A DNA stretch of 64,000 nucleotides, from NCBI RefSeq assembly GCF_029813785.1, contig NZ_JARVKY010000022.1, positions 1 through 64,000 on the forward strand. Direction: 5' to 3'. Shown here in pieces: positions 8,286 through 16,145 of this stretch. Origin of the DNA: Streptomyces sp. DH41. Lineage in GTDB: Bacteria > Actinomycetota > Actinomycetes > Streptomycetales > Streptomycetaceae. Position 1 is the first letter of the stretch; each line of letters starts with the position of its first letter. The translations under genes and the position numbers were made by a program. The notes beneath the pieces are model-generated. The model had not been told where the DNA came from, ran no database searches, and saw only the letters and a program-made list of their open reading frames with translations.

Positions 8286-8341
8286 GGCGGCGTGTCACGG
8301 CAGTCGGGGGCGGGGCCGGGACATCAGTAGCCTGAGCACTG

Positions 8342-9007
8342 TCACGCCACCCCGCAGCGGCTGCGCAGGAGTTCGACACCATCGCCTTCGAGGTCGTCGC
8401 AGTACGTCGAGCGCCCGGTCATCGCCATGACCAGGGCCAGGGTGGTACCGGAGACGCGCGGCCCGGAACCGGCCCTGAAGGGGCTGTCGTCCGCGACGAG
8501 TTCGAGGCCGCCGATACGCCCCTTGGCGACGACCACGAGGTCCGAGCCCCGGTAGTACTCGGCCACCAGCGTGACCACGTCGATCGGGTAGTCCCGGTCG
8601 ATGCCCAACGGACGCCGGATGTCCTCTCCGTGCACGATGGTCTCGCCGAGCATGGCCACGGCAGGGAGGGGAGGCTTGGTCGTGCTCAGTGCCGTGCGCC
8701 GGAATCTCTCCAGCGTCCCGGCCGGGGCGGGACCCAACTGCTCCGCCAGCCGTACTGCCACCTGCTTGTCGAAGTCGAACCGGCACCGGACCACACCCGC
8801 CAGCCACCGCAGGGTGTTGAGGCTCGCCCCCGCGGTGAGGTGCGCCAGTACCTCGCGCACCGTCAGTCCGGCGCACAGTGACGAGGTCGCCCACCGCTCG
8901 TCGGTCAGGTCCGCGAGATCAGCCGCCAGCGCAGTCCGCTCAGCGTGGATCAAGGGCCAGACGTCAGTACGCCGGTTGTGGTCCGTTGCCGTTCTCGGGT
9001 CAGTCAT
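8342..9007 (-). CDS. Maleylpyruvate isomerase-like mycothiol-dependent protein (TIGR03083 type)
   Basis: This 221-residue protein belongs to the DinB/MDMPI-like helical-bundle family, in which a metal site supports mycothiol-dependent chemistry. Visible hallmarks are WPLIHAERTALAADLADL near the N-terminus, LTVREVLAHLTAG in the first half (His of the metal site) and AMLGETIVHGEDIRRPLG around residues 125-145 (second His). Its substrate is unknown; in actinobacteria such proteins are usually stand-alone thiol-transfer or detoxification enzymes. The start at 9007 is preceded by GGAGA. It diverges from the ECF41 sigma gene, but its own promoter lacks a convincing ECF41 motif, so co-regulation is not shown. 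Confidence 0.8.
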   Translation of the reverse strand: MTDPRTATDHNRRTDVWPLIHAERTALAADLADLTDERWATSSLCAGLTVREVLAHLTAGASLNTLRWLAGVVRCRFDFDKQVAVRLAEQLGPAPAGTLERFRRTALSTTKPPLPAVAMLGETIVHGEDIRRPLGIDRDYPIDVVTLVAEYYRGSDLVVVAKGRIGGLELVADDSPFRAGSGPRVSGTTLALVMAMTGRSTYCDDLEGDGVELLRSRCGVA

Positions 9008-9138
9008 GCGGGAGCGTCTCCTGTCACAGTAGGGCTGCCCGGGAGCCGGAACGAGCGGTGCCGGCACGGGCGTTGAGGAGAAGACTCCCGCATCGGAGCG
9101 AAGTCATCGCCCGTGGGGGAACTTCCGGACCGCGGTCC

Positions 9139-9165
9139 TGTCACCTTCGGCGGGTTCGGAGCGTC
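9139..9165 (+). promoter_or_regulatory. ECF41-type promoter of the sigma factor gene
   Basis: TGTCACC at 9139-9145 and CGTC at 9162-9165 are separated by exactly 16 bp. This matches the bipartite ECF41 promoter motif (TGTCACA, 16-bp spacer, CGTC) in all but one base. It lies 34 bp upstream of the GTG start, consistent with autoregulation. Confidence 0.75.
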
Positions 9166-9198
9166 AGAGGGTACGACACCCGCCGTGGAAAGGACCGT

Positions 9199-10092
9199 GT
9201 GACCGTGAACCCCTCCGACTTCCTGGCCGCTCAGTTCGAGGAGCAACGTCCCCACCTCAAGGCGGTCGCGTACCGCATGCTCGGTTCGCTTGCCGAGGCG
9301 GACGACGCGACACAGGAGACGTGGCTGCGGCTGACCCGGTCAGAGGGGCGCCAGGTCGACAATCTCGGCGGCTGGCTGACCACCGTGGTCGGCCGGGTCT
9401 GCCTGGACATGCTCCGCGCGCGCAAGCGCCGGGGCGAGCAGCCGCTGGAGGCGCGGCTGCCCGACCCGGTGGTCAGCCGGGCGGACGTGGCCGACCCCGA
9501 GCAGCAGGCGCTGATGGCCGACTCGGTCGGGCTGGCGCTGCTGGTGGTGCTGGAATCGCTCAGCCCGACGGAACGGCTGGCGTTCGTCCTGCACGACCTG
9601 TTCGGGCTGCCGTTCGAGCAGATCGCGCCGATCGTCGACCGCACGCCCGCCACGGCGAAGAAGCTCGCCAGCCGGGCCCGGCAGCGGGTCCGTGGGGCGA
9701 CCCCGCCGCCGGACCCGGACCCGGCCGACCAGCGGCGGGTGGTGGACGCCTTCCTGGCAGCCGCACGCGGCGGCGACTTCGACGGGTTGCTGGCACTTCT
9801 CGATCCGGACGTGGTGCTGCGCGCGGACGGCGGCGTCCTCACCGGGGGCATGCGGGTCATCAGCGGCGCCACCGCCGTCGCCGGCCAGGCCGCCACCTTC
9901 CAGCGCATGGCCACCGCCGCAACCACTCACCCCGCGCTGGTCAACGGTCTCGCCGGGCTGGTCAACACCGTCGGCGGCGAACTGCTCTCCGTCATGAGTT
10001 TCACCGTCGCGGACGGCAGGATCGCCGCCATCGACATCCTCTCCGACCCCGAACGCCTGACCCGGCTCGACCTCGCTTCCACCGAGGACTGA
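9199..10092 (+). CDS. ECF41-family RNA polymerase sigma factor with SnoaL-like C-terminal domain
   Basis: A 297-residue sigma factor. Region 2 covers about residues 5-75 (AYRMLGSLAEADDATQETWL) and region 4 about 105-165 (SPTERLAFVLHDLFGLPFEQIA). The extra C-terminal SnoaL-like domain, about 175-297, is characteristic of ECF41; its family motifs appear as ADGGVL and SDPERL, variants of DGGGR and NPDKL. In this family the fused domain replaces an anti-sigma factor and tunes activity. The start is GTG at 9199 or 9205; AGGA lies four or ten bases upstream respectively. An ECF41-type promoter precedes it, and the usual carboxymuconolactone-decarboxylase-like target lies 220 bp downstream. Confidence 0.92.
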   Translation: MTVNPSDFLAAQFEEQRPHLKAVAYRMLGSLAEADDATQETWLRLTRSEGRQVDNLGGWLTTVVGRVCLDMLRARKRRGEQPLEARLPDPVVSRADVADPEQQALMADSVGLALLVVLESLSPTERLAFVLHDLFGLPFEQIAPIVDRTPATAKKLASRARQRVRGATPPPDPDPADQRRVVDAFLAAARGGDFDGLLALLDPDVVLRADGGVLTGGMRVISGATAVAGQAATFQRMATAATTHPALVNGLAGLVNTVGGELLSVMSFTVADGRIAAIDILSDPERLTRLDLASTED

Positions 10093-10213
10093 TCTGCTCA
10101 CCTACGGCGGCCCCCTTCCGATGACTCCGGGCATCGGAAGGGGGCCGACCTGTGCGGTGGGCAGACGGCAACCGCCCCGGGGTGAAAGTCCCGGAAAGAC
10201 ATCCGGCCCAGTC

Positions 10214-10240
10214 GGTCACCTTTACCCGTTGCGCGTCGTC
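10214..10240 (+). promoter_or_regulatory. ECF41-type promoter of the CMD-like gene
   Basis: GGTCACC at 10214-10220 and CGTC at 10237-10240 are separated by exactly 16 bp, the same architecture as the promoter at 9139-9165. It lies 72 bp upstream of the CMD-like start codon and predicts that this gene is the direct target of the sigma factor. Confidence 0.7.
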
Positions 10241-10311
10241 AGTGAGGTGCAGCAGCAGATCAAGCGGGTGCGAAACACCTGCGTATCCGAAGTTACGAAG
10301 GGACACCCTCC

Positions 10312-10839
10312 ATGAACGCGAACTCGAACGCGACTTCGCTCAAGTCCGACGCCGTCACCGTCCGGTTCTCCGACCCGCAGCAGCTGGTGCCCCAACTCGG
10401 CGACGTCAGCGCCGCCCTGTTCAAGATCGCCGGGAACGGCGCGGTCCCGAGGAGCACCGTCTGCCTGGTCCACCTGCGTGCCGGGCAGCTCGTGGCGAAC
10501 ACGTACCTGACGGTGCTGCACACCGGCAACCTGCGCCGCGCGAAGGTGCCGGAGGAGAAGATCACCGCGGTGGCCTCCTGGAGGGACGCTCCCTACTTCA
10601 CCGAGGCCGAGCGGGTGGCACTGGAGCTGGTGGAGGCCGTGCTCACGCCCGACCCGCACGGGGAGCGTGTCCCCGACGACCTGTACGCGCGGGCGGCCGA
10701 GCACTACGACGCCACTGCGCTGGCCACGCTCGCCATGGTGATCGGGCAGGTCAACTTCTTCATCCCGCTCGCGCTGATCGGCAGGCCGCTGCCCGGCGTC
10801 TCGCCGGCCGAGCAGTGGCGTCCGGCGAAGGCCGAGTAG
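10312..10839 (+). CDS. Carboxymuconolactone decarboxylase/AhpD-like protein lacking the CxxC pair
   Basis: The 175-residue protein has the helical AhpD-like fold that normally partners ECF41 sigma factors, which use a CxxC pair and a nearby His for peroxide reduction or related chemistry. Here the segment expected to read like INGCAYCxDMH instead reads LVANTYLTVLH: both cysteines are gone while the His is kept. The only Cys seen nearby lies earlier, in STVCLVHLRAG. The remainder is well conserved (TAVASWRDAPYFTEAERVAL; IGQVNFFIPLALIGRPLPG). The protein may therefore bind a ligand or use non-redox chemistry. ATG at 10312 follows GAAGGG, and a perfect 17-bp hairpin closes the transcript. Confidence 0.82.
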   Translation: MNANSNATSLKSDAVTVRFSDPQQLVPQLGDVSAALFKIAGNGAVPRSTVCLVHLRAGQLVANTYLTVLHTGNLRRAKVPEEKITAVASWRDAPYFTEAERVALELVEAVLTPDPHGERVPDDLYARAAEHYDATALATLAMVIGQVNFFIPLALIGRPLPGVSPAEQWRPAKAE

Positions 10840-10853
10840 TCCCCCTGGAAGCG

Positions 10854-10902
10854 GCCGGCCCCGGGACGGACGTCTTCCCCCGATTTCCGTCCCGGGGCCG
10901 GC
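10854..10902. terminator. Perfect 17-bp stem terminator after CMD-like gene
   Basis: Arms at 10854-10870 and 10886-10902 are exact reverse complements (beginning GCCGGCCCCGGG) around a 15-nt loop. It sits 14 bp after the stop codon. Confidence 0.8.
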
Positions 10903-10970
10903 TCTCCTTCGACTTCCGCACTTGCCGCTTTCGTCGAAGACCTGAGTCGCACACAAGAAGGAGAATTCCC

Positions 10971-12218
10971 ATGTCCTCCACCTCCACCACCTCTGCCTCC
11001 CTCACGGCGGGCGTGCCCGCAGCCGCCGATGCCCTCGCCGCCACGGACCGCTGGGACGGGGCCTGGACGGCGGCGATCATGCGTCCTTCCGGCGCGCCCT
11101 GGTTCCCGACCTGGGCCGAACAGGGCTTCGAGGACCAGTCGGTGCGCCAGGTGATCCGCGTCAACACGGGCGGCTCGAAGCTGCGGATCCGGCTGTCGAA
11201 CGCGTACGGCGACTCACCGCTGCACCTGACCGGAGCCTGTGTCGGACGGACCGCCGACGGCGCGGCCGTGCGGCCCGGTACGATCCGCACCCTGCGGTTC
11301 GCAGGCTTGCCTTCAGCCGCCTTGCCCGCCCGAGGCGGGATCGTCAGCGATCCGATCGCGTTCCCCACCGACCCGCGGGAGCGGCTCACGATCACCCTCT
11401 ACTTCAAGGGCGCCACCGGCCCGGCCAGCTACCACCAGGTCTCGATGACCACTTCCTACCGCGCCACCGGCGACCACCACCAGGACACCTCGGCGACCGC
11501 CTTCACCGAGAGCGTGGAGTCCGGGTTCGGGTCCTGGTACTACCTGGAGGGCGTCGAGGTCGCCGACGTACGTCCCCGGCCGGACGCGGTCGTGACATTC
11601 GGCGATTCGATCACCGACGGGTTCGGGGCCACCGTCGACGGCGACGACCGTTGGCCCGATGCGCTCGCCGAACGGCTCCTGGCCGCAGGCCGGTCCCGTC
11701 CGGTGCTGAACGCCGGGATCGGCTCCAACAAGCTGCTCACCGACTCGGCCTGCGGCGGTGACGCGGGAGTCTCCCGATTCGCCCGCGATGTGCTCGAACA
11801 GCCCCGGATCGGTACCGCGATCGTCCTGATCGGCATCAACGACATACAACTGCACGACGACCGGATGTGCGGGGCGGACGGCGACGACCCGCCGGTGACC
11901 GCGGAGCGGCTCGTCGCCGGCCATCGGACACTGATCCGCGCCGCGCACGCCCGAGGGGTGAGAACAGTCGGGGCCACCCTGCTCCCCTGGGGCGGCTCGG
12001 CCACCTGGTCCGCCGACGGCGAGGCGATCCGCGACGAGGTCAACGAATGGATCCGCACCGGTGGGGAGTACGACGCGGTGGCCGACTTCGACCGCGCGCT
12101 CGACCCCGAGGGCACCGGCCGGCTGCCGGACGGGCTGCACATGGGTGACCACCTGCACCCCAGCCCCGCCGGGTACCGGGCCATGGCCGGGGCGATCGAC
12201 CTCGACACCCTCAAGTAG
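10971..12218 (+). CDS. SGNH/GDSL-family hydrolase
   Basis: A 415-residue esterase or lipase-type enzyme. The SGNH blocks are clear in the C-terminal half: GDSITDG near residue 210 (nucleophile Ser), NAGIGSNK (block II Gly), IGINDI (block III Asn) and DHLHP near residue 392 (catalytic Asp and His). Residues 30-190 form a beta-rich N-terminal domain of the kind that precedes SGNH domains in Streptomyces carbohydrate esterases. No signal peptide is seen, so it is either cytoplasmic or exported by another route. ATG at 10971 has AAGAAGGAGA just upstream; the open frame reaching back to 10152 crosses the CMD gene and is rejected. It follows a strong terminator, so it needs its own promoter. Confidence 0.87.
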   Translation: MSSTSTTSASLTAGVPAAADALAATDRWDGAWTAAIMRPSGAPWFPTWAEQGFEDQSVRQVIRVNTGGSKLRIRLSNAYGDSPLHLTGACVGRTADGAAVRPGTIRTLRFAGLPSAALPARGGIVSDPIAFPTDPRERLTITLYFKGATGPASYHQVSMTTSYRATGDHHQDTSATAFTESVESGFGSWYYLEGVEVADVRPRPDAVVTFGDSITDGFGATVDGDDRWPDALAERLLAAGRSRPVLNAGIGSNKLLTDSACGGDAGVSRFARDVLEQPRIGTAIVLIGINDIQLHDDRMCGADGDDPPVTAERLVAGHRTLIRAAHARGVRTVGATLLPWGGSATWSADGEAIRDEVNEWIRTGGEYDAVADFDRALDPEGTGRLPDGLHMGDHLHPSPAGYRAMAGAIDLDTLK

Positions 12219-12338
12219 AGCCCCGCGCCATACGAGCGGTTGTCCGTCGTCGTGGCCCGCTCAGCCGGGCTCCGTCATCGTGACCCGGTGGGCAGCAGGT
12301 TGGCTTCGATGGCTTCCGGGAGCGACAGTGCGACGGCC

Positions 12339-12362
12339 GGCCCGGGCCCTTCGGCTCGGGCC
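12339..12362. terminator. Hairpin between convergent SGNH and DeoR genes
   Basis: GGCCCGGGC and GCTCGGGCC pair, with one G-U, around a CCTTC-type loop. It lies just beyond the DeoR stop codon and can act in either direction. Confidence 0.55.
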
Positions 12363-12371
12363 GATTCCGTT

Positions 12372-13154
12372 TCAATCCGCCACCGGATCGGCCAGCACCA
12401 CCCGCGTACCACGCTCGGTGAACGCCGCCACGTCGGCGTCCGTCGCCGAGGCGTCCGTGACCAGGGTCCAGCCGCGCGGCAGCGCGGCCCAGGCGTGGAA
12501 CGGGGCCCGGCCCAGCTTTGCCGCATGGGCCAGCACGTAGACGCGGGCGGCCCGGCGGGCCATCAGCTCCTTCAGCCGGGTCTGCCGCAGATCCGCCTCG
12601 CAGATCCCGCCGTCCGCCGTCACACCGTCCGCGGACAGGAAGACCCGGTCGAACGTCATCCGTTCCAGCGCCGCCTCGGTCAGCGGGCCGACGAAGGCCT
12701 GGCTGAGCGGGCGCAACGTCCCGCCGAGGCACTCCACATGCACGGACTCGACGTCCGCCAGCTCATGCAGCGCCGTCAGGCCGGTGGTGGCGACCGTGAG
12801 GTCGTTCGCCGTGCGCAGCTCGTGGGCCAGTGCCCCGACCGTCGACCCGGCGTCCAGCAGCACGGTCTCGCCCGGCTGGATCTGGGCCGCCGCCCATCGG
12901 GCTATGGCCCGCTTCTGCGCGTACGCCTCCGTCGTGCGCTGGCGCAGCGACGCCTCCGGATGCGCGTTCAGCGCCATCGCCCCGCCGTAGGTGCGGGCCA
13001 GCCGGCCGTCGGCGGTGAGCCGGGCGAGGTCGCGGCGGATGGTGGAGGCGGTCACGTCGAAGTGCTGTGAGAGTTCTTCGACGCTGGCCAGGCCGGAGGT
13101 GGTGGCGAGTCGCAGGATCTCTTCGCGCCGGTCCTGCGAAGCGGTGGGCGGCAT
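12372..13154 (-). CDS. DeoR family transcriptional regulator of the sugar-acid module
   Basis: A 260-residue repressor. The N-terminal DeoR helix-turn-helix is clear (REEILRLATTSGLASVEELS, then TASTIRRDLARLTADGRLAR). The sensor half has the phosphosugar-isomerase-like fold, with LLDAGSTVGALA and LSADGVTADGGI. DeoR proteins usually sense a phosphorylated sugar intermediate, and here a tetronate phosphate is a reasonable guess. ATG at 13154 follows AAGGA by six bases; a TTG one codon upstream is also open. It lies 25 bp downstream of pdxA2 on the same strand, so it is probably the last gene of the kinase-dehydrogenase operon. Direct repeats in the 15912-16145 divergent promoter are its best candidate operators. 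Confidence 0.9.
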   Translation of the reverse strand: MPPTASQDRREEILRLATTSGLASVEELSQHFDVTASTIRRDLARLTADGRLARTYGGAMALNAHPEASLRQRTTEAYAQKRAIARWAAAQIQPGETVLLDAGSTVGALAHELRTANDLTVATTGLTALHELADVESVHVECLGGTLRPLSQAFVGPLTEAALERMTFDRVFLSADGVTADGGICEADLRQTRLKELMARRAARVYVLAHAAKLGRAPFHAWAALPRGWTLVTDASATDADVAAFTERGTRVVLADPVAD

Positions 13155-13179
13155 CAAGTGTCCTTAGCGGTACGTCGGT

Positions 13180-14184
13180 TCAGCGGGCGGTGGACATCTC
13201 GGCGGCCTGCCGCAGCGCCTCGATCATGCTACCGGCCTCCGCCTTCCCCGTACCGGCGATGTCGAAGGCCGTGCCGTGGTCGACGGAGGTACGGATCACG
13301 GGGAGGCCGACGGTGAGGTTGACGCCCGCCTCGATGCCGAGGACCTTGACCGGGCCGTGGCCCTGGTCGTGGTACATCGCCACGATGAGGTCGTAGTCGC
13401 CGCGGGAGGCCAGGAAGAAGGCCGTGTCGGCGGGGAGGGGACCACGGGCGTCGATGCCGTCGCGGCGCACCTTCTCCAGGGCGGGGACGATCTTCTCCTC
13501 CTCCTCGCCGTACCCGAACAGCCCGTTCTCGCCCGCGTGCGGGTTGATGCCGCAGACGCCGATGACGGGTTCGGCCAGTCCCGTGCGGACCAGGGCGTCG
13601 TGCCCGCGGCGTACGGTCCGCTCGACCAGGCCGGGCTCGATGCGGTTGACCGCGTCGATCAGGCCGATGTGGGTGGTGACGTGAATGACCTTCACCTTCT
13701 CGGTGGAGAGCATCATCGACACTTCCTCGACCCCGGTGAAGTGGGCGAGCAGTTCGGTGTGGCCGGGGAAGACGTGACCGGCGGCGTGCAGCGCCTCCTT
13801 GTTGAGGGGGGCGGTGCAGATACCGTCGATCTCTCCCGCGAGAGCCAGTTCCGCGGCCAGCTTGATGTATTCGTAGGCGGCGTTGCCCGCCTCGGGGGAC
13901 AACTCGCCCCAGGGCAGGTCCGCGGGCAGCAGTCCGAGGTCGATGACGTTGATCCGGCCGGGCGTGAACTCGGCGGCGGCCGGCGTCGGCACGGCCACGA
14001 TCTCGCAGTCGGTCCCGAGGATCCGGGCCGCCTCCCGCAGCCGCGCGGCGTCACCGATCACCACCGGCCGGCACCGGCTCAGTGTCGCGGGGTCCAGTAC
14101 GGCGGGCACGATCACCTCGGGTCCGATACCGGCGCCGTCGCCCATGGTGAGACCGATCAGGGGGAGGGGCTGCTGCGCGTTCAC
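13180..14184 (-). CDS. pdxA2: PdxA2-type 4-phospho-D-threonate/erythronate dehydrogenase
   Basis: A 334-residue PdxA-fold dehydrogenase. Signature segments are GLTMGDGAGIGPEV near the N-terminus, TAPLNKEALHAAG and FPGHTELLA in the middle, CGINPHAGENGLFG, and YHDQGHGPVKVLG with metal-binding His residues. PdxA2 enzymes oxidise and decarboxylate tetronate 4-phosphates to dihydroxyacetone phosphate using NAD and a divalent metal. Pairing with a DUF1537 kinase, not with pyridoxine genes, supports this role over vitamin B6 synthesis. The GTG start at 14184 follows AAGGAG by seven bases and overlaps the kinase stop codon in a GTGA arrangement, so the two are probably translationally coupled. Confidence 0.88.
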   Translation of the reverse strand: MNAQQPLPLIGLTMGDGAGIGPEVIVPAVLDPATLSRCRPVVIGDAARLREAARILGTDCEIVAVPTPAAAEFTPGRINVIDLGLLPADLPWGELSPEAGNAAYEYIKLAAELALAGEIDGICTAPLNKEALHAAGHVFPGHTELLAHFTGVEEVSMMLSTEKVKVIHVTTHIGLIDAVNRIEPGLVERTVRRGHDALVRTGLAEPVIGVCGINPHAGENGLFGYGEEEEKIVPALEKVRRDGIDARGPLPADTAFFLASRGDYDLIVAMYHDQGHGPVKVLGIEAGVNLTVGLPVIRTSVDHGTAFDIAGTGKAEAGSMIEALRQAAEMSTAR

Positions 14185-15911
14185 TGGGTGACTCCTTGTT
14201 GAGAGGGAGAGGACGGCATGACGGGTGGGGCCGGCGGTGGGGATGCGGACGGTGACGGAGGCGCGGACGGTGACGGGAGTGCGGGCGGTGGCGGGGGTTC
14301 GGGCGGTGACGGGGGTTCGGGCGGTGACGGGAGTGCGGGTGGGGCAGCAGGCGGGGGCAGCAGGCGGGGGCGGAGCGCCGCCGCGATGCGGTGGAACGAG
14401 TCCGGGCCGCCGAAGCTCCCGGGACGGGTGACGACCGACCGGCCGTCGGCGGTCCGGCAGTGCACGGCACCGTGGTGGATCTCGCCGACGGGCCACAGCG
14501 TGGACACGCCCATCGAGTCGAGCACCCGGCGGGCCGTCTCGCCCCCGGTCAGGACGAGGTCCGGGCGGGTCGGCAGCGCCGCCACGGCACGGGCCAGGCC
14601 CGCCACGATCGAGCGTGCCGCGCCGGACCGGACGCCGCCGGATCCGTCGACGGAGACCACGGTGACCGTGCCGAAGTCGAGCTCCGGCAGCGAGACGGGG
14701 GTCGGTCCCGCCAACTCCTCGGGCGAAAGCGGTATATGGCGGGCGCCGACCGCCACGAGCCGAGCGACCTGCGCCACCACACCGGGCTCCGCACTCCCGG
14801 CGACGACGAGGAGGGGCCGCTCGTGGAGCCCGGCTTCCGGCACTCCGGCGGCTGTCGGCGTGGCGGGCGTACGCGGTGCCGCGCCCCCTAGTGACGCGGC
14901 GGGGGCTTCCGGTGCCGTGCCCGCTCCCGGTGCTGCGGGGCTTTCCGGTGTCGCGGGGGTTTCCGGTACCGCGCCCGCTCGCGGTGCCGGGGGCGTTTCC
15001 CGTCGGCCGACCGTTTCCCGCCCCGTAGCCGTTTCCGGTGGCGCGGGCACCACCCTCCCGTCCGGCGCCGGCGGGTGCGACCCGATGCGCCGGCCCAGCG
15101 CGTCCGCCAGACCGCCACTGCCCAGGAGCCGGCAACCCGGCCCGAGCAGCGCCGCCGCCGTGGCGATCACCGTCAGGTCGGCGTCGGTCTCCGCGTCGCA
15201 CACGGGATGCCGCCCACGGGCCGCCATCTCCCGGAACCGCGCCGCAAGTGCTCGGGGCCCGAGACGTACGGCCGCCACCGGCACATCCTCGGTCGGCAGC
15301 GGTGCCAGGGCCTCGGCGACGGAACGGGGAGCCGGGCGCTCCTCGGCCCGCCAGGCCGCGCACGAGTGCAGCGGCACCCCGTCGACCAGGACCACACCGT
15401 CGCGCACCACGCGCCCCGCGGTGGGCAGAGCCGTCGCGATCACCAGGACCTCGGCCCCTTCGGCGAAGGCGACGGCCTCCGCGCCCACCGCGCCACGCAA
15501 CAGCGAGTCGCACTTCTTGTACCAGAGCGTACGACCGGGTGGCGAAGCGGAGTTGGCTGCGCGAAACGCGCGAGGGTCCTCGCCGCCCGAGCCCGGACGC
15601 AACGCCGTGCCGGGCACCGCGAGGTCGCCCACCCGGTCGCCGGTGACGCCTCCCGCCCCGGCCACGAGTGGTGTTCCGGCCGGCGTGCGCGTCCCGCGCA
15701 GGACGCTGCGCACGGCGGCGGCCGCGGCGGCGTCGTCCAGGTACCGGGAGTCGAGGTCCACCACCACCGACTCCCCGGCGGCGGGAGATACCGCGAGGTC
15801 GGCTGGGTGCAGTGTCAGACGTCCGGGCAGCCGCAGCAGCGCGGCCACCTCCGCCGCCCCTGACAGGTCATCGGCGAGCGCGACGACTGGGATGGCGTCC
15901 CGACGGCACAC
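14181..15911 (-). CDS. Four-carbon acid sugar kinase (DUF1537/DtnK-like) with low-complexity inserts
   Basis: A 576-residue member of the tetronate kinase family, which phosphorylates D-threonate or D-erythronate at O4. The N-terminal substrate domain begins PVVALADDLSGAAEVAALL and contains YKKCDSLLRGAVG; the C-terminal nucleotide-binding domain begins RPLLVVAGSAEPG and ends LTGGETARRVLDSMGV and PGSFGGPDSF. The two domains are separated by an 80-residue Pro/Ala/Thr/Gly linker (about 280-362), and a 60-residue Pro/Ser tail (about 515-576) follows, so it is some 130 residues longer than usual for the family. GTG at 15911 is preceded by GGAGGAGG. It is the first gene of the minus-strand operon and is divergent from the aldo/keto reductase. 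Confidence 0.85.
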   Translation of the reverse strand: MCRRDAIPVVALADDLSGAAEVAALLRLPGRLTLHPADLAVSPAAGESVVVDLDSRYLDDAAAAAAVRSVLRGTRTPAGTPLVAGAGGVTGDRVGDLAVPGTALRPGSGGEDPRAFRAANSASPPGRTLWYKKCDSLLRGAVGAEAVAFAEGAEVLVIATALPTAGRVVRDGVVLVDGVPLHSCAAWRAEERPAPRSVAEALAPLPTEDVPVAAVRLGPRALAARFREMAARGRHPVCDAETDADLTVIATAAALLGPGCRLLGSGGLADALGRRIGSHPPAPDGRVVPAPPETATGRETVGRRETPPAPRAGAVPETPATPESPAAPGAGTAPEAPAASLGGAAPRTPATPTAAGVPEAGLHERPLLVVAGSAEPGVVAQVARLVAVGARHIPLSPEELAGPTPVSLPELDFGTVTVVSVDGSGGVRSGAARSIVAGLARAVAALPTRPDLVLTGGETARRVLDSMGVSTLWPVGEIHHGAVHCRTADGRSVVTRPGSFGGPDSFHRIAAALRPRLLPPPAAPPALPSPPEPPSPPEPPPPPALPSPSAPPSPSASPPPAPPVMPSSPSQQGVTQ

Positions 15912-16003
15912 GCGAACCTCCTCCGCAGCCCGGCGCCGGTGCGCACGGGCGGTCGCGCGGCACCCGTGGCCTGGGCGTCCGCAGTGCTCCGATGATGGCA
16001 CAG

Positions 16004-16041
16004 CTTGCGTGATTCGCGCGAGACTCTTGCGTAGAACGCGC
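16004..16041. promoter_or_regulatory. 22-bp-spaced direct repeats in divergent promoter, candidate DeoR operator
   Basis: CTTGCGT-N4-CGCGC occurs at 16004-16019 and again at 16026-16041. The 22-bp period puts both copies on the same face of the helix. They lie in the 234-bp gap between the kinase and aldo/keto reductase starts. Repeated operators like this fit DeoR-family binding, and a DeoR gene is in the operon. Confidence 0.5.
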
Positions 16042-16145
16042 AGTCGTGCGAGCGTTCCTCCACCGCGACAAACGGCCGTCGTCCCCGCACCGCCACTCCT
16101 GGAAGGGCGCCACGGCACGGCATCCGCACTCGGAAGGAACAGCGC

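Noticed and set aside
9022..9028. Exact TGTCACA just before the ECF41 gene, on the plus strand
   Set aside because: No CGTC follows at 16 bp (the position reads GCCG), and it lies 177 bp from the sigma start. The site at 9139 fits fully.
12211..12371. Minus-strand continuation of the DeoR region as an extra gene
   Set aside because: Short phrases such as SLPEAIEANLLPTGSR appear, but there is no start signal or continuing frame, and a hairpin fits the space between convergent genes.
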